Numbered from the stretch's first letter, positions 1 to 8,881 are shown. The stretch: 46,902 nucleotides of DNA from DATKPE01 sp035524335 (GCA_035524335.1 DATKPE010000019.1:1-46902), one strand, 5' to 3'. The notes: generated from the sequence alone by a model not told the origin. A program made the numbers and translations.

Positions 1-86
1 TATATTTTTACAGCCTGAAGGCGACGAGTCTCAAGGACCCGTCGAAATCATATTTTTCCGTAAAGAAGATGCTCCTCCTCCGGTGA
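1..86 (+). CDS. 3' end of a T9SS-secreted protein (C-terminal sorting domain), partial
   Basis: Reading the frame that begins at base 3 gives YFYSLKATSLKDPSKSYF, then a basic and hydrophobic end KKMLLLR and a TGA stop at 84-86. This is the final strand pattern of a type A T9SS sorting domain ('G-I/V-Y-F-Y ... K-K/R-M-L-L-hydrophobic'), the same pattern that closes the genes ending at 1697 and 10381. The rest of the gene lies left of the window. The short remnant gives no hint of the passenger domain. In this family the domain directs export through the outer membrane and is usually cleaved or exchanged for an anchor. Confidence 0.75.
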   Translation, partial: YFYSLKATSLKDPSKSYFSVKKMLLLR

Positions 87-398
87 AGCGGCAGCTGTCG
101 CGTCCCCGTTCGGACGGTCAGTTATCTTCCATCTGCCGGAACTCAGGTCCATTGTTTCCTTTCCTCGAACATGCGTTGCCGGTGTCGCATGGCACTCGCG
201 GCAATGAACCTTATGATGTGGGGCAATTGTGCCACAAGCGTGGGCGCAGAGAAGGGAAATTATCCATCCGAAGAATATTCCCTCTCGAGCGATTGTGGTA
301 TTGGGATTGCATAATGTCGGCGTCGACCGATGGATGCCTGTCCGGTAGAGAGCTGACAGGATGGAATCACCGTCCCATGAATATATGAAAGGTTACCA
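87..398. other. Intergenic stretch without a supported gene
   Basis: This 312-base gap lies between the T9SS tail and the next secreted protein. A 101-codon open frame (83-388) crosses it, but it starts inside the previous stop, has no ribosome binding site and has a composition that looks non-coding. I see no convincing TTG/TAnnTTT promoter pair. The only useful signal is AAAGG at about 387-391, which serves the GTG start at 399. Confidence 0.5.
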
Positions 399-1697
399 GT
401 GAAATCATCAATAATCTGTTTTATCGTTCTCTGCATCACCGTCATGATCCCGCTGCAGGTGCGGGGACAGATATCCTGGCGCGCGGTGGGGCTTCAGGAC
501 AGCAATATCACATCCCTGCAGGTCACCCGGAACGGCAAAATGCTCGCATGTGTCGACTCCCGGCAGTTGTATCTCTCGGCCGACACGGGACAGAGCTGGA
601 CGCCGATCCCTTCACCCGCTCTCATGATCCTCTTGTGCGCACTCGACACCGCCGGGACTCTCTACGCAGGAGATCCGGACGCGATCAATGCCGGTCTTCA
701 GAGGTCGACCGACAGCGGGGCTCACTGGACCGTGCTCGCAGACAGCGGGACGATCGGATGCTACTCCCTCGGGGCGGGGCCGGACGGCACATTGTTTGCG
801 ACTTTCGCCGATGGGGAAGGGGTGCTGAGCAAGACCCTGTTCCGGTCGACCGACAGGGGGACGACCTGGCAGAGGGATTCGGTGGGCTTCGGTATCTCGT
901 TTCTGAACACAAATATGAGTGGGCTCTATACCTTTACCGGGAAGGACAGCGTATTCGTCATCGGGATGGACGGCCTTTACCGGTCGATCGATAACGGTGT
1001 AACCTGGGCTCGGCAGGACAGCGGACTTCCCGTGTCTGTGATACTTTCGGTTACCGCGGGGAATGGGGGGAATATTTTTCTTTCCGGTAATTACATCGGG
1101 CGTGTGGGAGGCGTCTGGCGATCGACGGATGAGGGGGAAAGCTGGAACAAGTGCGATACCGCCGGCCTTCCGGCGTTCGCTGATTTTATACAACTTGCAA
1201 GCGACAGCCATGACGCGGTCTACGGCATTCTGGAGGGTACGCTGGCCGATGGTGTGTACCGGTCGTCGGACGGAGGGCATTCATGGAATATTGTTCCCGC
1301 AGGTCTTCCGGATGCCGTATCCCAGAATATCCTGGTGTCCGGCCCCGGAGGAACAATATTCTGCGGTACCCGGCTCGGAATCTACCGATCTGAAGAGACG
1401 ACAACGTCTGTCCACGGAACGAACCGGTTCCCTTCCGGCGTCATCCTCTTCCATAATTACCCGAATCCTTTTAATCCATCGACACTCCTATCGTTCACCC
1501 TTCCGGACAGAAGGAGAGTCAAACTGCAGATCTTTAATATGCTGGGCGCGCTGACGGCGACCCTCATCGATGCGGAAACCGATCCCGGATCGCACACGGT
1601 GAGATGGAGTCCCGGAATCCTTCCGAATGGCGTTTACTTCTACAGGTTTTCTGCAGGCGCCTTTTCCAGTACCGGAAAAATGGTATATTTAAAATAG
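399..1697 (+). CDS. Secreted BNR/sialidase-like repeat protein with T9SS sorting domain
   Basis: This is a 432-residue exported protein. The GTG start is chosen because AAAGG sits 7 bases upstream and a signal peptide follows at once (residues 1-23, hydrophobic ICFIVLCITVMIPL, ending VRGQ). The middle carries repeated blocks of the form 'lyrStDsGatW', for example LQRSTDSGAHW, LFRSTDRGTTW, LYRSIDNGVTW, VWRSTDEGESW and VYRSSDGGHSW. These are Asp-box (BNR) repeats typical of beta-propellers. The last 80 or so residues hold HNYPNPFNPSTLLSF and end GVYFYRF...KMVYLK, a type A T9SS sorting domain. Asp-box propellers occur in sialidases and photosystem assembly factors, but no glycosidase active site is evident, so the substrate is unknown. 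It is probably a surface or released protein. A G+C-rich hairpin follows the stop. Confidence 0.88.
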   Translation: MKSSIICFIVLCITVMIPLQVRGQISWRAVGLQDSNITSLQVTRNGKMLACVDSRQLYLSADTGQSWTPIPSPALMILLCALDTAGTLYAGDPDAINAGLQRSTDSGAHWTVLADSGTIGCYSLGAGPDGTLFATFADGEGVLSKTLFRSTDRGTTWQRDSVGFGISFLNTNMSGLYTFTGKDSVFVIGMDGLYRSIDNGVTWARQDSGLPVSVILSVTAGNGGNIFLSGNYIGRVGGVWRSTDEGESWNKCDTAGLPAFADFIQLASDSHDAVYGILEGTLADGVYRSSDGGHSWNIVPAGLPDAVSQNILVSGPGGTIFCGTRLGIYRSEETTTSVHGTNRFPSGVILFHNYPNPFNPSTLLSFTLPDRRRVKLQIFNMLGALTATLIDAETDPGSHTVRWSPGILPNGVYFYRFSAGAFSSTGKMVYLK

Positions 1698-1703
1698 AAG
1701 AGA

Positions 1704-1735
1704 CCCGGGCCTGCTGGTTGCAGTAACGGCCCGGG
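1704..1735 (+). terminator. Hairpin after the BNR/T9SS gene
   Basis: CCCGGGCC (1704-1711) is perfectly complementary to GGCCCGGG (1728-1735), with a 16-base loop, beginning 6 bases after the stop. No T-run follows, so it is either a non-canonical terminator or an mRNA 3'-end stabiliser. Confidence 0.5.
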
Positions 1736-1767
1736 AAGAACGAACGGCAATCATACCTGAACGCTAG

Positions 1768-2781
1768 ATGACCAGGAACAGATCTGCATCCGGCGACCGG
1801 TTTTCTCCGATCGCAATCCGCGAGCTCGCGACAGCTTTTCAGGCGAGCCGCATCTTTCTCACTGCCTATGAACTCAGGCTGTTCACGGTTCTCGGGCGGG
1901 GATTCCGGTCATCCGCTTCTGTCGCCCGGAGTCTCCACACCGATCCGAGGGCAACGGATCGTCTGCTCAATGCTCTGTGTGCGATCGGGCTGGTGGTGAA
2001 AGAGGGAAACCGGTTTGCGAATTCCCCTGCCGCGGCCGGGTATCTTCGTGAAGGCGAGCCGGGGTACATGGCGGGATTTCTCCACACCAATTCTCTCTGG
2101 GATACCTGGAGCACGCTCACGACCGCGGTCAGACAGGGGAAGGCTGTACGACGTCCCGGCACGAACGACCGGGGAGCGGCCTGGCTTGGAGCGTTCATTG
2201 CCGCCATGCACGATCGGGCCGTCAAACATGCGCCCGGCCTTGTCGCCATGATCGGTCTGGAAGGCGTCGGGAAGATTCTGGATGTGGGAGGAGGTTCGGC
2301 CGCCTTCAGCATGGCATTCCTCCGGGCAAAAAAGGATCTGACAGTGGTGCTCTTCGATCTCCCGAATGTGGTTCCGCTGGCACGGCGCTACGTCCGCCGC
2401 GAAGGCCTGACCGGCCGGATGTCGTACATTTCCGGTGATTATCTCCGGGACGATCTCGGTGCGGGGTACGATCTGGTCTTCCTGTCGGCCATTCTGCACA
2501 GCAACTCCCCCGCGGAAAACAGACGTCTGCTGAAAAAATGCGCCGCCGGACTCAATCCCGGAGGCCGTGTGGTCGTGGTCGATTTCATCATGGACGACGA
2601 TCGGGTTTCCCCGGCTCACGGGGCATTTTTTGCCCTCAATATGCTCGTCGGCACGGACGCCGGGGACACCTATACGGAATCAGAAATCCGGTCGTGGATG
2701 AAGGAGGCAGGCCTTGGGACGACGGCACGCACCGATACCCCGTTCGGGACCTCAATGATCACCGGCAGGCGTTCGAAATAG
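1768..2781 (+). CDS. SAM-dependent O-methyltransferase (hydroxyindole O-methyltransferase type)
   Basis: This 337-residue protein has the two-part build of the plant/bacterial O-methyltransferase family (Methyltransf_2). Residues 1-100 form a winged-helix dimerisation domain with a helix-turn-helix-like stretch (ASVARSLHTDPRATDRLLNAL). A Rossmann methyltransferase domain follows. SAM motif I is KILDVGGGSAAFSMAFL at about residue 170, and the acidic end of the next strand is VVLFDLPNV. Later motifs are ISGDYLRDDLGAGYDLVFLS and LNPGGRVVVVDFIMDDD. Family members methylate hydroxyl groups of small aromatic or polyketide substrates. The substrate cannot be read from the sequence or the neighbours. 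It appears to stand alone and converges with the aldo/keto reductase gene. Confidence 0.85.
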   Translation: MTRNRSASGDRFSPIAIRELATAFQASRIFLTAYELRLFTVLGRGFRSSASVARSLHTDPRATDRLLNALCAIGLVVKEGNRFANSPAAAGYLREGEPGYMAGFLHTNSLWDTWSTLTTAVRQGKAVRRPGTNDRGAAWLGAFIAAMHDRAVKHAPGLVAMIGLEGVGKILDVGGGSAAFSMAFLRAKKDLTVVLFDLPNVVPLARRYVRREGLTGRMSYISGDYLRDDLGAGYDLVFLSAILHSNSPAENRRLLKKCAAGLNPGGRVVVVDFIMDDDRVSPAHGAFFALNMLVGTDAGDTYTESEIRSWMKEAGLGTTARTDTPFGTSMITGRRSK

Positions 2782-2820
2782 TCCGCATCGCACCCGCCCG
2801 CAGAGGAACGGCGGATCTTC

Positions 2821-3831
2821 CTACCTGTCCGCCGCAAGCCGCTCAAGCATCCAGTTCGGATAGAGCCGCTGGGGCCGGCTGAGATCGTCGAGCCGGGCAA
2901 CCTCGTCCGGCGTCATTTCCCACGTTGTCGTGTTCAGATTATCCGCAAGTTGAGAAGTTGTTCTCGCCCCAATGATCACCGAGGTCACACCCGGTTTCCT
3001 GAGCAGGTAATTAAGTGCCGCCTGGGGGATAGTGGCGTCATGGGCCTGAGCGATTTTTTCCAGCTCATCGACGATGTCGTAACCCTTTTCCTCGTCGAAC
3101 TGGAGGAACTGTCCCTCCGGCTCGGTGCGTCGGGCACCCTGGGGCCGGGGTTTCCCGCGGCGGTATTTCCCGGTGAGGAAACCGCCTCCGAGGGGACTCC
3201 AGGGAAGGATACCCAGACGCTGATCGAGTGAAAGGGGCACGAGTTCGTGTTCGAGATCGCGGGAGATCAGGGAGTATAACGCCTGCAGGGTGACGAACCG
3301 CTCCAGGTTCTGCCGTTCCGAGATGGCGAGCGCCTTCATCAACTGCCAGCCGGTGAAATTGGAGACGCCGATATACCGCACCTTTCCCTCGCGGACAAGA
3401 TCGTCCAGCGTTCGGAGGGTTTCTTCGAGTGGAGTGCAGGGATCCCAGCTGTGCACCTGATAGAGGTCGATATACCCGGTTCCCAGCCGGCGGAGGCTTG
3501 CATCACATGATTCGATGATGTGTCGTCGCGAGAGGCCGATATCGTTCGGTCCGGGCCCCATCCGGGATCTGACCTTGGTGGCGAGAACGACCGAGTTCCT
3601 CCGGGATCCGAGCGCCTTTCCGAGGATCGTCTCGGAGATGCCCTCGGAGTAGACATCTGCTGTATCAAAAAAGTTGACGCCGCGATCGATTGCCATCGAG
3701 ACCAGCTCGTCCGCTTCTTTCTGCCGGAGAGCGCCGATGTTGGTCCAATATCCTTTTCCGCCGAACGTCATCGCACCGAAACACAATTCGGATACCCTGA
3801 TTCCTGTATTTCCCATAAACCGGGTTTTCAT
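2821..3831 (-). CDS. Aldo/keto reductase
   Basis: This 336-residue NADPH-dependent oxidoreductase has a TIM-barrel fold. The start at 3831 (MKTRFMGNTGIRVSELCFG) is preferred over upstream in-frame ATGs because AGAAGGA lies 9 bases before it; the nearer ATG at 3840 abuts that site. Family landmarks are the catalytic Asp and Tyr in FFDTADVYSEG, the Lys in VVLATKV, the His in YQVHSWD, and the cofactor region GILPWSPLGGGFLTGKYRRG followed by VIIGARTTSQLADNL. The layout fits the YajO/Tas-like AKR group. It probably reduces aldehydes or ketones, physiological substrate unknown. It converges with the methyltransferase gene (39-base gap). Confidence 0.9.
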   Translation of the reverse strand: MKTRFMGNTGIRVSELCFGAMTFGGKGYWTNIGALRQKEADELVSMAIDRGVNFFDTADVYSEGISETILGKALGSRRNSVVLATKVRSRMGPGPNDIGLSRRHIIESCDASLRRLGTGYIDLYQVHSWDPCTPLEETLRTLDDLVREGKVRYIGVSNFTGWQLMKALAISERQNLERFVTLQALYSLISRDLEHELVPLSLDQRLGILPWSPLGGGFLTGKYRRGKPRPQGARRTEPEGQFLQFDEEKGYDIVDELEKIAQAHDATIPQAALNYLLRKPGVTSVIIGARTTSQLADNLNTTTWEMTPDEVARLDDLSRPQRLYPNWMLERLAADR

Positions 3832-4104
3832 TTGAATCATTCCTTCTGGTGGGTGGAGGTTGTAACCATCTTCCATAGAATGTAAGGATTTCTTCCGAAA
3901 TGATGATCCGGATGATAATGCACGATTATCACCAAACGAAAAATCGGGCAGAAGAGAAAAGAATTTCGGATCATTATCTCCGACACCTTGTAAAATTCAA
4001 CCGGCAGATGCTTGATTGCCACGGCTGCCGTATGTACATTCATCTGAACGGCAGGACCGAAGATATCTGCGGCAGTTCCGCAGAGTTCCACTCCCGGGTG
4101 ACCG

Positions 4105-4599
4105 ATGCGGCGAATTGCATTGATCATGTTTATCTACGGCGTGGCGGCGGGTCTGGCGGAGGTTGTACGGCCTTTTTGTCTTCCCCCTCCGGAATCCGTG
4201 AGAGATGCACGGGAGGAGATCGTCGGCAGGTGGTTTAACAGCAGGGAGAGCCGGTTCGACGATTATGAGGAGGAGATTGAATTTCACGCCGATTGCACGT
4301 TTCACACCATTCTGAAACGCAATGGAGATGAATGGCCCGGCCAGTACGGATTCTTCTCGCTTGATACGGCCTGGGAGAGCGGGCGCCACCGGCAGATCAT
4401 CACTGTCAGCCTGAACTCCTCGGGGAAAATTGGTTTCTATTTCACCCGGTCGGATGCACTCCGCACGATGCTGGGAAGAACCATGTATGTCCGCTCGAGA
4501 GGCTGGAAGGGATGGATGCTCTGGCTTGTCGTCATTCCGTCCGTCCTGAGCGCTCTGCCTGTCTGTCTGATCTGGAGGAGCGCCGGAGCGGCCGTCTGA
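4105..4599 (+). CDS. Hypothetical protein with two terminal membrane segments
   Basis: This 164-residue protein matches no family I recognise. An N-terminal hydrophobic stretch (IALIMFIYGVAAGLAEVV, about residues 4-21) could be a signal or a membrane anchor. The middle, about residues 40-120, is polar and begins EEIVGRWFNSRES. It resembles small lipocalin- or DUF-type domains that open with 'GxW'. A second hydrophobic helix (WMLWLVVIPSVLSALPVCLIW) sits near the C-terminus. The start is uncertain because no strong ribosome binding site precedes the ATG. The gene converges with ggt. It is likely real because codon usage is consistent and the topology sensible, but its function is unknown. Confidence 0.55.
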   Translation: MRRIALIMFIYGVAAGLAEVVRPFCLPPPESVRDAREEIVGRWFNSRESRFDDYEEEIEFHADCTFHTILKRNGDEWPGQYGFFSLDTAWESGRHRQIITVSLNSSGKIGFYFTRSDALRTMLGRTMYVRSRGWKGWMLWLVVIPSVLSALPVCLIWRSAGAAV

Positions 4600-4653
4600 G
4601 GGAAAATTATCCCGGTATCCTGTGAAAAATCCGTTCCCGGACCGCCTGCCGGA

Positions 4654-6339
4654 TCAGAATCCCTCGGCTGTGCCGTTCCCCCGGGGATCGGCGACGCCCT
4701 CGAAACCTTCCGGCGTGACGAGGATCGTCTGTACTTCCCCGAGGTATTCACGGGAGGTCATGCGGTAGCCGCGCTCGGAGAGATGATCCAGCACATCCCG
4801 GGAGATCGTCCCCTTCTCGTAGAGAACCTCGTCGGGGAGCCACTGCTGATGGATCCGTCCCGCGAGTTCCGCCCGGACGAGCGGCATATCGAAATCGACG
4901 ATATTCAGGATCACCTGGAGGACTGTGCAGATGATGGTTGTTCCTCCCGGAGCGCCTAAAATGAGGAACGGTTTATCCTCCTTCAGGAGGATGGTGGGGG
5001 ACATCGAACTCAGCATGCGCTTTCCCGGTTGGATGCCGTTGGCATCGCTTCCGATTGCGCCGAACTGGTTGGGAACACCCGGTTTGATGGAGAAATCGTC
5101 CATCTCGTTGTTGAGGAGGAAACCCGCACCGTCGACCGCGACGAGTGAGCCGAAATAGCTGTTGAGGGTTGTCGTGACGGCCGCCGCGTTGCCCTCCCGG
5201 TCGGCCACGGAGTAATGCGTCGTGTGCACGCCCTCGGGCGGCGGGGTGATCAGATCGGGGTAGATGAGCCGGCTCGGCGTGGCGCGGAATGTGTCGATCC
5301 CCGCCGCGAGCTGTGCGGCGTAGTCTGCGGAGGTAAGCAGTTCCAGCGGTATGCGGGTGAAGGCATCGTCTCCGAGCCAGCGGGCCCTGTCGGCGAAGGC
5401 CCGGCGGAGCGCTTCCGCTTCGAGATGGATGCTTTGGGAAGATCCGAAGCCCGCACTGTGGAGATCGAAGTGGGAGAGTGTGTTGAGGATTTCCGCGAGA
5501 CAGATGCCGCCGGAGCTGGAAGGGGGAACGGCAACGACGCGGTATCCGCGGTAGAGCACCGTCACCGGCTGGGCGATTCTGGCGTGATACCGCTCGAGGT
5601 CGTCGGGAGTCATGACGCCGCCCGCATTCCGGTCGGCCCGGGCGATGAGGGCCGGAATCTCGCCGCTGTAAAATCCCTCCCGTCCGTGGTCGCCGATTTT
5701 TTTCAGAACCTCTGCAAGATCGGGCTGGCGGAAGAGTTCTCCCTGCCGGTACGGGACGCCGTTACGGGTGAAATACCGGAAGGTCGGCGGGTATTTCTGC
5801 ATGGCGAGGAAATTGCCTGCGAGATCCATGGCAAGCCGCCGTCCCATGACGAAACCGTTCGCGGCATATTGAACCGCAGGGGCGATGACTTTTTTCAGAC
5901 CGAGACGGCCCCACTTTTCTTCGGCGAGGATGAGCCCGTCCACATTGCCGGGGACGCCGGCGGCGAGACCGCCGGAAAGGCTCCGCTGGGGGATCGGATT
6001 ACCGGCGCTGTCGAGATACAACGCCGTGGCGGCGGCGGAAGGAGCGGTTTCCCGGGCGTCGATGGCGTGATTCTCGCCGTTCGCGAGATGCACGACGATA
6101 TAGCCGCCTCCCCCGAGATTCCCCGCCTGGGGATAGGTCACGGCGAGAGCGAACCCGACGGCCACGGCCGCGTCGACGGCGTTGCCGCCATCCTTCATGA
6201 TCTGCACGCCGACGGACGTCGCAAGGGAATCGGAACTGACGACCATGCCGTTCATGCCGGCCGCCGGTTTGAGGACCGATACCTGGGCGACGGCTGTGAC
6301 AGCGGTGAGGAGGAGCGAGGCTGAGAGGCGAAACTTCAT
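4654..6339 (-). CDS. ggt: Gamma-glutamyltransferase (gamma-glutamyl hydrolase/transpeptidase)
   Basis: This 561-residue periplasmic Ntn-hydrolase has an N-terminal signal peptide (KFRLSASLLLTAVTAVAQ). The proenzyme self-cleaves before a Thr nucleophile, here the Thr of HTTHYSVADREGNAAAV near residue 373. The substrate-binding region LLNNEMDDFS and the oxyanion/Ser-Ser element KRMLSSMSPTI follow. The N-terminal large-subunit motif GNLGGGGYIVVH and the carboxylate-binding Arg in AIDARETAP are also present. Length and order match the family. It would release the gamma-glutamyl group from glutathione or other gamma-glutamyl compounds. Because this organism carries bshA, amino-acid salvage from imported peptides is at least as plausible as glutathione use. 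The start is supported by AAGGA 7 bases upstream. Confidence 0.95.
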   Translation of the reverse strand: MKFRLSASLLLTAVTAVAQVSVLKPAAGMNGMVVSSDSLATSVGVQIMKDGGNAVDAAVAVGFALAVTYPQAGNLGGGGYIVVHLANGENHAIDARETAPSAAATALYLDSAGNPIPQRSLSGGLAAGVPGNVDGLILAEEKWGRLGLKKVIAPAVQYAANGFVMGRRLAMDLAGNFLAMQKYPPTFRYFTRNGVPYRQGELFRQPDLAEVLKKIGDHGREGFYSGEIPALIARADRNAGGVMTPDDLERYHARIAQPVTVLYRGYRVVAVPPSSSGGICLAEILNTLSHFDLHSAGFGSSQSIHLEAEALRRAFADRARWLGDDAFTRIPLELLTSADYAAQLAAGIDTFRATPSRLIYPDLITPPPEGVHTTHYSVADREGNAAAVTTTLNSYFGSLVAVDGAGFLLNNEMDDFSIKPGVPNQFGAIGSDANGIQPGKRMLSSMSPTILLKEDKPFLILGAPGGTTIICTVLQVILNIVDFDMPLVRAELAGRIHQQWLPDEVLYEKGTISRDVLDHLSERGYRMTSREYLGEVQTILVTPEGFEGVADPRGNGTAEGF

Positions 6340-6435
6340 CGATGATCCTTCAGGAAAATTGCCCTGTTCACCCCGGGCGGCAGAGCGGCTGAACGTATGC
6401 GGCGCATCTCTGCCGGCCGGGGAGGGACGAGCGGT

Positions 6436-6894
6436 CTATTTGGTGTAGATTCCTTCCATGAACGTGTGCCAGCGTGCGCCGTCCTGGGAAACATCCATCC
6501 GGTAACGGTATTCGTTATCCTTCGAAAAATCGAACATCGCCTGGCTCATTCCACCCGGGTTTTCGTTCGACAGGGTGAGGATATGGTCGATGAAGGTCCC
6601 TTTGAGGACGAGCGGCGGCAGGCCCATCGAATCGAACCAGTACATGACGTAGCATTGCTCGTGGGTGTTCCAGGTGAAGATCGCATGGCCGCGGAAGTTG
6701 ATGTTCCCGTTCCGCTCCTGTTCATAATCCTGGATGACTGCAAAGCCGTCGAGCGAACCGCGGTTCACGATGCGGGCGCAGGCCTTCCCTCCTGCCGGAT
6801 CCCATGGAGAGGGATAGATGGTTTCCTCGCCGGTCCAGTCGCCGATGATGCGCTGGAGCCGGAGGTGGTGTTCGGTCGGTCTGGGCATTGACAT
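6436..6894 (-). CDS. DUF1579-like protein
   Basis: This 152-residue soluble protein opens with MSMPRPTEHHLRLQRIIGDWTGEETIYPSPW, the 'H..L..l.GdW.Gee' start of the DUF1579 family, a calycin-like beta-barrel of unknown role. Later blocks NRGSLDGFAVIQDYEQER, FTWNTHEQCYVMYWFDSMG and the C-terminal RYRMDVSQDG fit a small antiparallel barrel. The start is supported by AGAAGGA 9 bases before the ATG. It lies between ggt and a small membrane protein on the same strand, with a 57-base gap upstream and 96 bases before ggt, so loose co-transcription is possible. No catalytic residues can be named. Confidence 0.7.
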   Translation of the reverse strand: MSMPRPTEHHLRLQRIIGDWTGEETIYPSPWDPAGGKACARIVNRGSLDGFAVIQDYEQERNGNINFRGHAIFTWNTHEQCYVMYWFDSMGLPPLVLKGTFIDHILTLSNENPGGMSQAMFDFSKDNEYRYRMDVSQDGARWHTFMEGIYTK

Positions 6895-6951
6895 GGGAGC
6901 TTGTCCTTCTGCGCTAGTCGGCCGGCCCGGTGAGGAGGGACCGGCGGGTTA

Positions 6952-7374
6952 TCAGGCCGGCTTCCGGCGTCCGCCGGGTGCGTCCCGGCGCTCACGTCTG
7001 AGGAGCATAACGGTCATGACTCCGGAGAGAAGAAAGAAGACCGCCGCACCGGAGGCAAGCGCCTTGTCGTGTTCATGGAGGCCGATCAGGATGTCCTGGA
7101 GATTCATCAGGCAATAGATCAGAAGCCCGGTCCTCAGCATGACCGGTGATCGCCTCACCGTTGCGGCGCCGATCACTGCGGCAATAGCAACCTGCCGTGC
7201 GGCCCACATTTTGGTGATGTACATGGTGCCGGCGGCCGCAAAGTTCACCACCTTGATGAATGTCCCGGGGGAAATGTAGAGTGAGATTCCGACGAACAGT
7301 CCGAGAAGGGAAAGGATGCCGGAAAAGATCAGGATCCAGCCGGGTATGTCGCTATGAGCCAGCGGTCGAACCAT
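6952..7374 (-). CDS. Small four-helix membrane protein
   Basis: This 140-residue hydrophobic protein has about four predicted membrane segments: WILIFSGILSLLGLFVGISLY (20-40), a weaker one around AARQVAIAAVIGAATV, one around RTGLLIYCLMNLQDILIG, and ASGAAVFFLLSGVMTVMLL. It ends in a basic, proline-rich tail. The size and pattern resemble small DUF4345/DoxX-like proteins, but I cannot assign a family. A promoter of the local type lies about 30-60 bases upstream (7401-7431 on this strand). It may be the first gene of a short unit with the DUF1579-like gene. Confidence 0.65.
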   Translation of the reverse strand: MVRPLAHSDIPGWILIFSGILSLLGLFVGISLYISPGTFIKVVNFAAAGTMYITKMWAARQVAIAAVIGAATVRRSPVMLRTGLLIYCLMNLQDILIGLHEHDKALASGAAVFFLLSGVMTVMLLRRERRDAPGGRRKPA

Positions 7375-7400
7375 GCGATGGTTTCAAAAGGGTTGCACTG

Positions 7401-7431
7401 CGAATATAGGCATCGGATTTCTCTTCTCCAA
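7401..7431 (-). promoter_or_regulatory. Candidate Bacteroidota-type promoter for the 7374 gene
   Basis: On the minus strand TTG (7431-7429), a 20-base spacer and TATATTCG (7408-7401) match TTG-N19/20-TAnnTTTG with one mismatch in the -7 box. The start codon at 7374 follows 26 bases later. Confidence 0.55.
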
Positions 7432-7498
7432 GCCGGGCAGGTGGGTATTATTCTGACCCGGTCCGTGGTCACCGCCCCTTCATGAAAATAAAGACTGT

Positions 7499-7528
7499 TT
7501 GAAATCATCCGATTCTTCCCTATCTTTT
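7499..7528 (+). promoter_or_regulatory. Candidate promoter for the 7644-8653 gene pair
   Basis: TTG (7499-7501), 19 bases, TATCTTTT (7521-7528). The expected start of transcription is near 7535, about 110 bases before the methyltransferase-like gene. Confidence 0.5.
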
Positions 7529-7643
7529 TGAAAATAAGGGTGATGGCCATTCTTCGGCAAGATGTTGCAGGTTTCTGATCATCATTATCCGTAATATCAC
7601 TAGAACGGTCGAAACTGCCGGAAGATGACGCCATCCGGGGCTC

Positions 7644-8168
7644 ATGTTTGCGATGAACCGTACCGAATCTGCTCTGCTCCGAAAAAATATCCTGTTCCTG
7701 ATCATTATTCCGGGAACCGTGACGGGGTACGTGCCGTTCGGACTGCTCCCGGGATCTTTTCTCCCGGCAGGCTGGCACACGATCATCGGCGTGCTCGTGG
7801 TTTTCCCCGGCGTTCTGATCGTCGTTTCGTGTGTCCGGCGATTCTGGAAAGAGGGGAGGGGAACGCCGGCTCCGATCGCGCCCCCCTCGAATCTGGTTGT
7901 CGGCGGCCTCTATCGTTACATCCGGAATCCGATGTATGCCGGAGTCCTTCTGATCCTTGCGGGAGAATCGATCTGTTTCCGGTCTGCGGTGCATGCGGTT
8001 TATACGACAGGCGCGGCGATCTTTTTCACCCTGTTTATCGTCCTCTATGAAGAGCCGAAACTCAAAAAACTGTTTGGACCGGCGTACACGGAGTACATCG
8101 GGCGGGTCCCGCGGTGGATTCCGAAGGTTGGACGTTTGTTGAATCACGGTGATCGGATGAAAATCTGA
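7644..8168 (+). CDS. Isoprenylcysteine carboxyl methyltransferase / PEMT-like membrane methyltransferase
   Basis: This 174-residue integral membrane protein has about four helices (NILFLIIIPGTVTGYVPFGLL, IIGVLVVFPGVLIVVSCV, AGVLLILAGESICF, TTGAAIFFTLFIVLY). The C-terminal half carries the SAM-binding signature of the ICMT/PEMT superfamily: GLYRYIRNPMYAGVLL, then EEPKLKKLFGPAYTEYIGRVPRWIP. Bacterial members methylate lipids, thiols or unknown small molecules; true isoprenylcysteine substrates are not expected in bacteria. The stop codon overlaps the ATG of the next gene (TGATG at 8166-8170), so the two are translationally coupled. Confidence 0.85.
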   Translation: MFAMNRTESALLRKNILFLIIIPGTVTGYVPFGLLPGSFLPAGWHTIIGVLVVFPGVLIVVSCVRRFWKEGRGTPAPIAPPSNLVVGGLYRYIRNPMYAGVLLILAGESICFRSAVHAVYTTGAAIFFTLFIVLYEEPKLKKLFGPAYTEYIGRVPRWIPKVGRLLNHGDRMKI

Positions 8169-8653
8169 TGCAGAATAACTTTGATCGGATGGTCCGACTG
8201 GCGGAGGAATTTTTCTCAGCAAAAACCGATCCGGACCAGCTGCTCGTCACACCGGAAGTGATCGGCCGGCTCAAAGCCCTTCATCCGGCGACGATGTCCG
8301 AACGGGCGACGGCGGACGGACCGGTGACCTGGGTGCTGGTCTTTCCGACCACTCGTGAACTGATGAAGGCATTTCTCCGCGGCGATGTCGGCGAACGGGA
8401 ACTTTTCGCGTCGACCGCTCCGGGAGATAATTTCGAATGTGTCTACCTCTGCTCTGCCCTCGTTCTCCCGGAGTACAGGGGGAAGGGGTATTCCTTCAGC
8501 GCGACGGTCGAATCGCTGGAGGCGATCAGGCGCGATCATCCGGTGACATCTCTCTTCGTTTGGGAATTCAGCGATGCGGGAAGGCGGCTTGCCGAGTCGG
8601 TTGCGCGGTACCTCTTTCTTCCCCTCCTCTTCCGGAATACGGTGCATCGCTGA
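8168..8653 (+). CDS. GNAT-like acyltransferase domain protein (tentative)
   Basis: This 161-residue soluble protein is coupled to the membrane methyltransferase upstream. Its central part, VYLCSALVLPEYRGKGYSFSATVESLEAI (residues 92-120), resembles the strand beta4 / motif A region of GNAT N-acetyltransferases: a 'v.p.yRgkGys' turn that binds the acyl-CoA pyrophosphate, followed by a helix. The N-terminal 70 residues (helical, FDRMVRLAEEFFSAKTDPDQL) are not typical of small GNATs. The assignment rests on that one motif, and the donor and acceptor are unknown. Confidence 0.5.
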   Translation: MQNNFDRMVRLAEEFFSAKTDPDQLLVTPEVIGRLKALHPATMSERATADGPVTWVLVFPTTRELMKAFLRGDVGERELFASTAPGDNFECVYLCSALVLPEYRGKGYSFSATVESLEAIRRDHPVTSLFVWEFSDAGRRLAESVARYLFLPLLFRNTVHR

Positions 8654-8781
8654 TATTTCCCTTCCGCCCTGATCGTAGAGGCGGAAACCCGATTTTCGCG
8701 TTCATCTGATGGTGGGATAAGCCGGATTTCGTTGAATTCACGCCATTTGTGGAGGCCATCCTTCCCGAATCAGGCGATATG

Positions 8782-8812
8782 TTGACATTTGACCGGTCTT
8801 ACTCTACATTTA
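8782..8812 (+). promoter_or_regulatory. Promoter candidate for the 8882 T9SS gene
   Basis: TTG (8782-8784), 20 bases, TACATTTA (8805-8812). It lies 69 bases before the start codon, and the spacing equals that of several other promoter candidates in this window. Confidence 0.6.
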
Positions 8813-8881
8813 GAATGGATATCCGCCTGAATTCTCCACAGAGTCTTGTTTCGTTGCCTGCTGTACAGAAGGATTTTCTCT

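Noticed and set aside
83..388. 101-codon frame after the T9SS tail
   Set aside because: Starts within the previous stop region, lacks a ribosome binding site and shows no domain.
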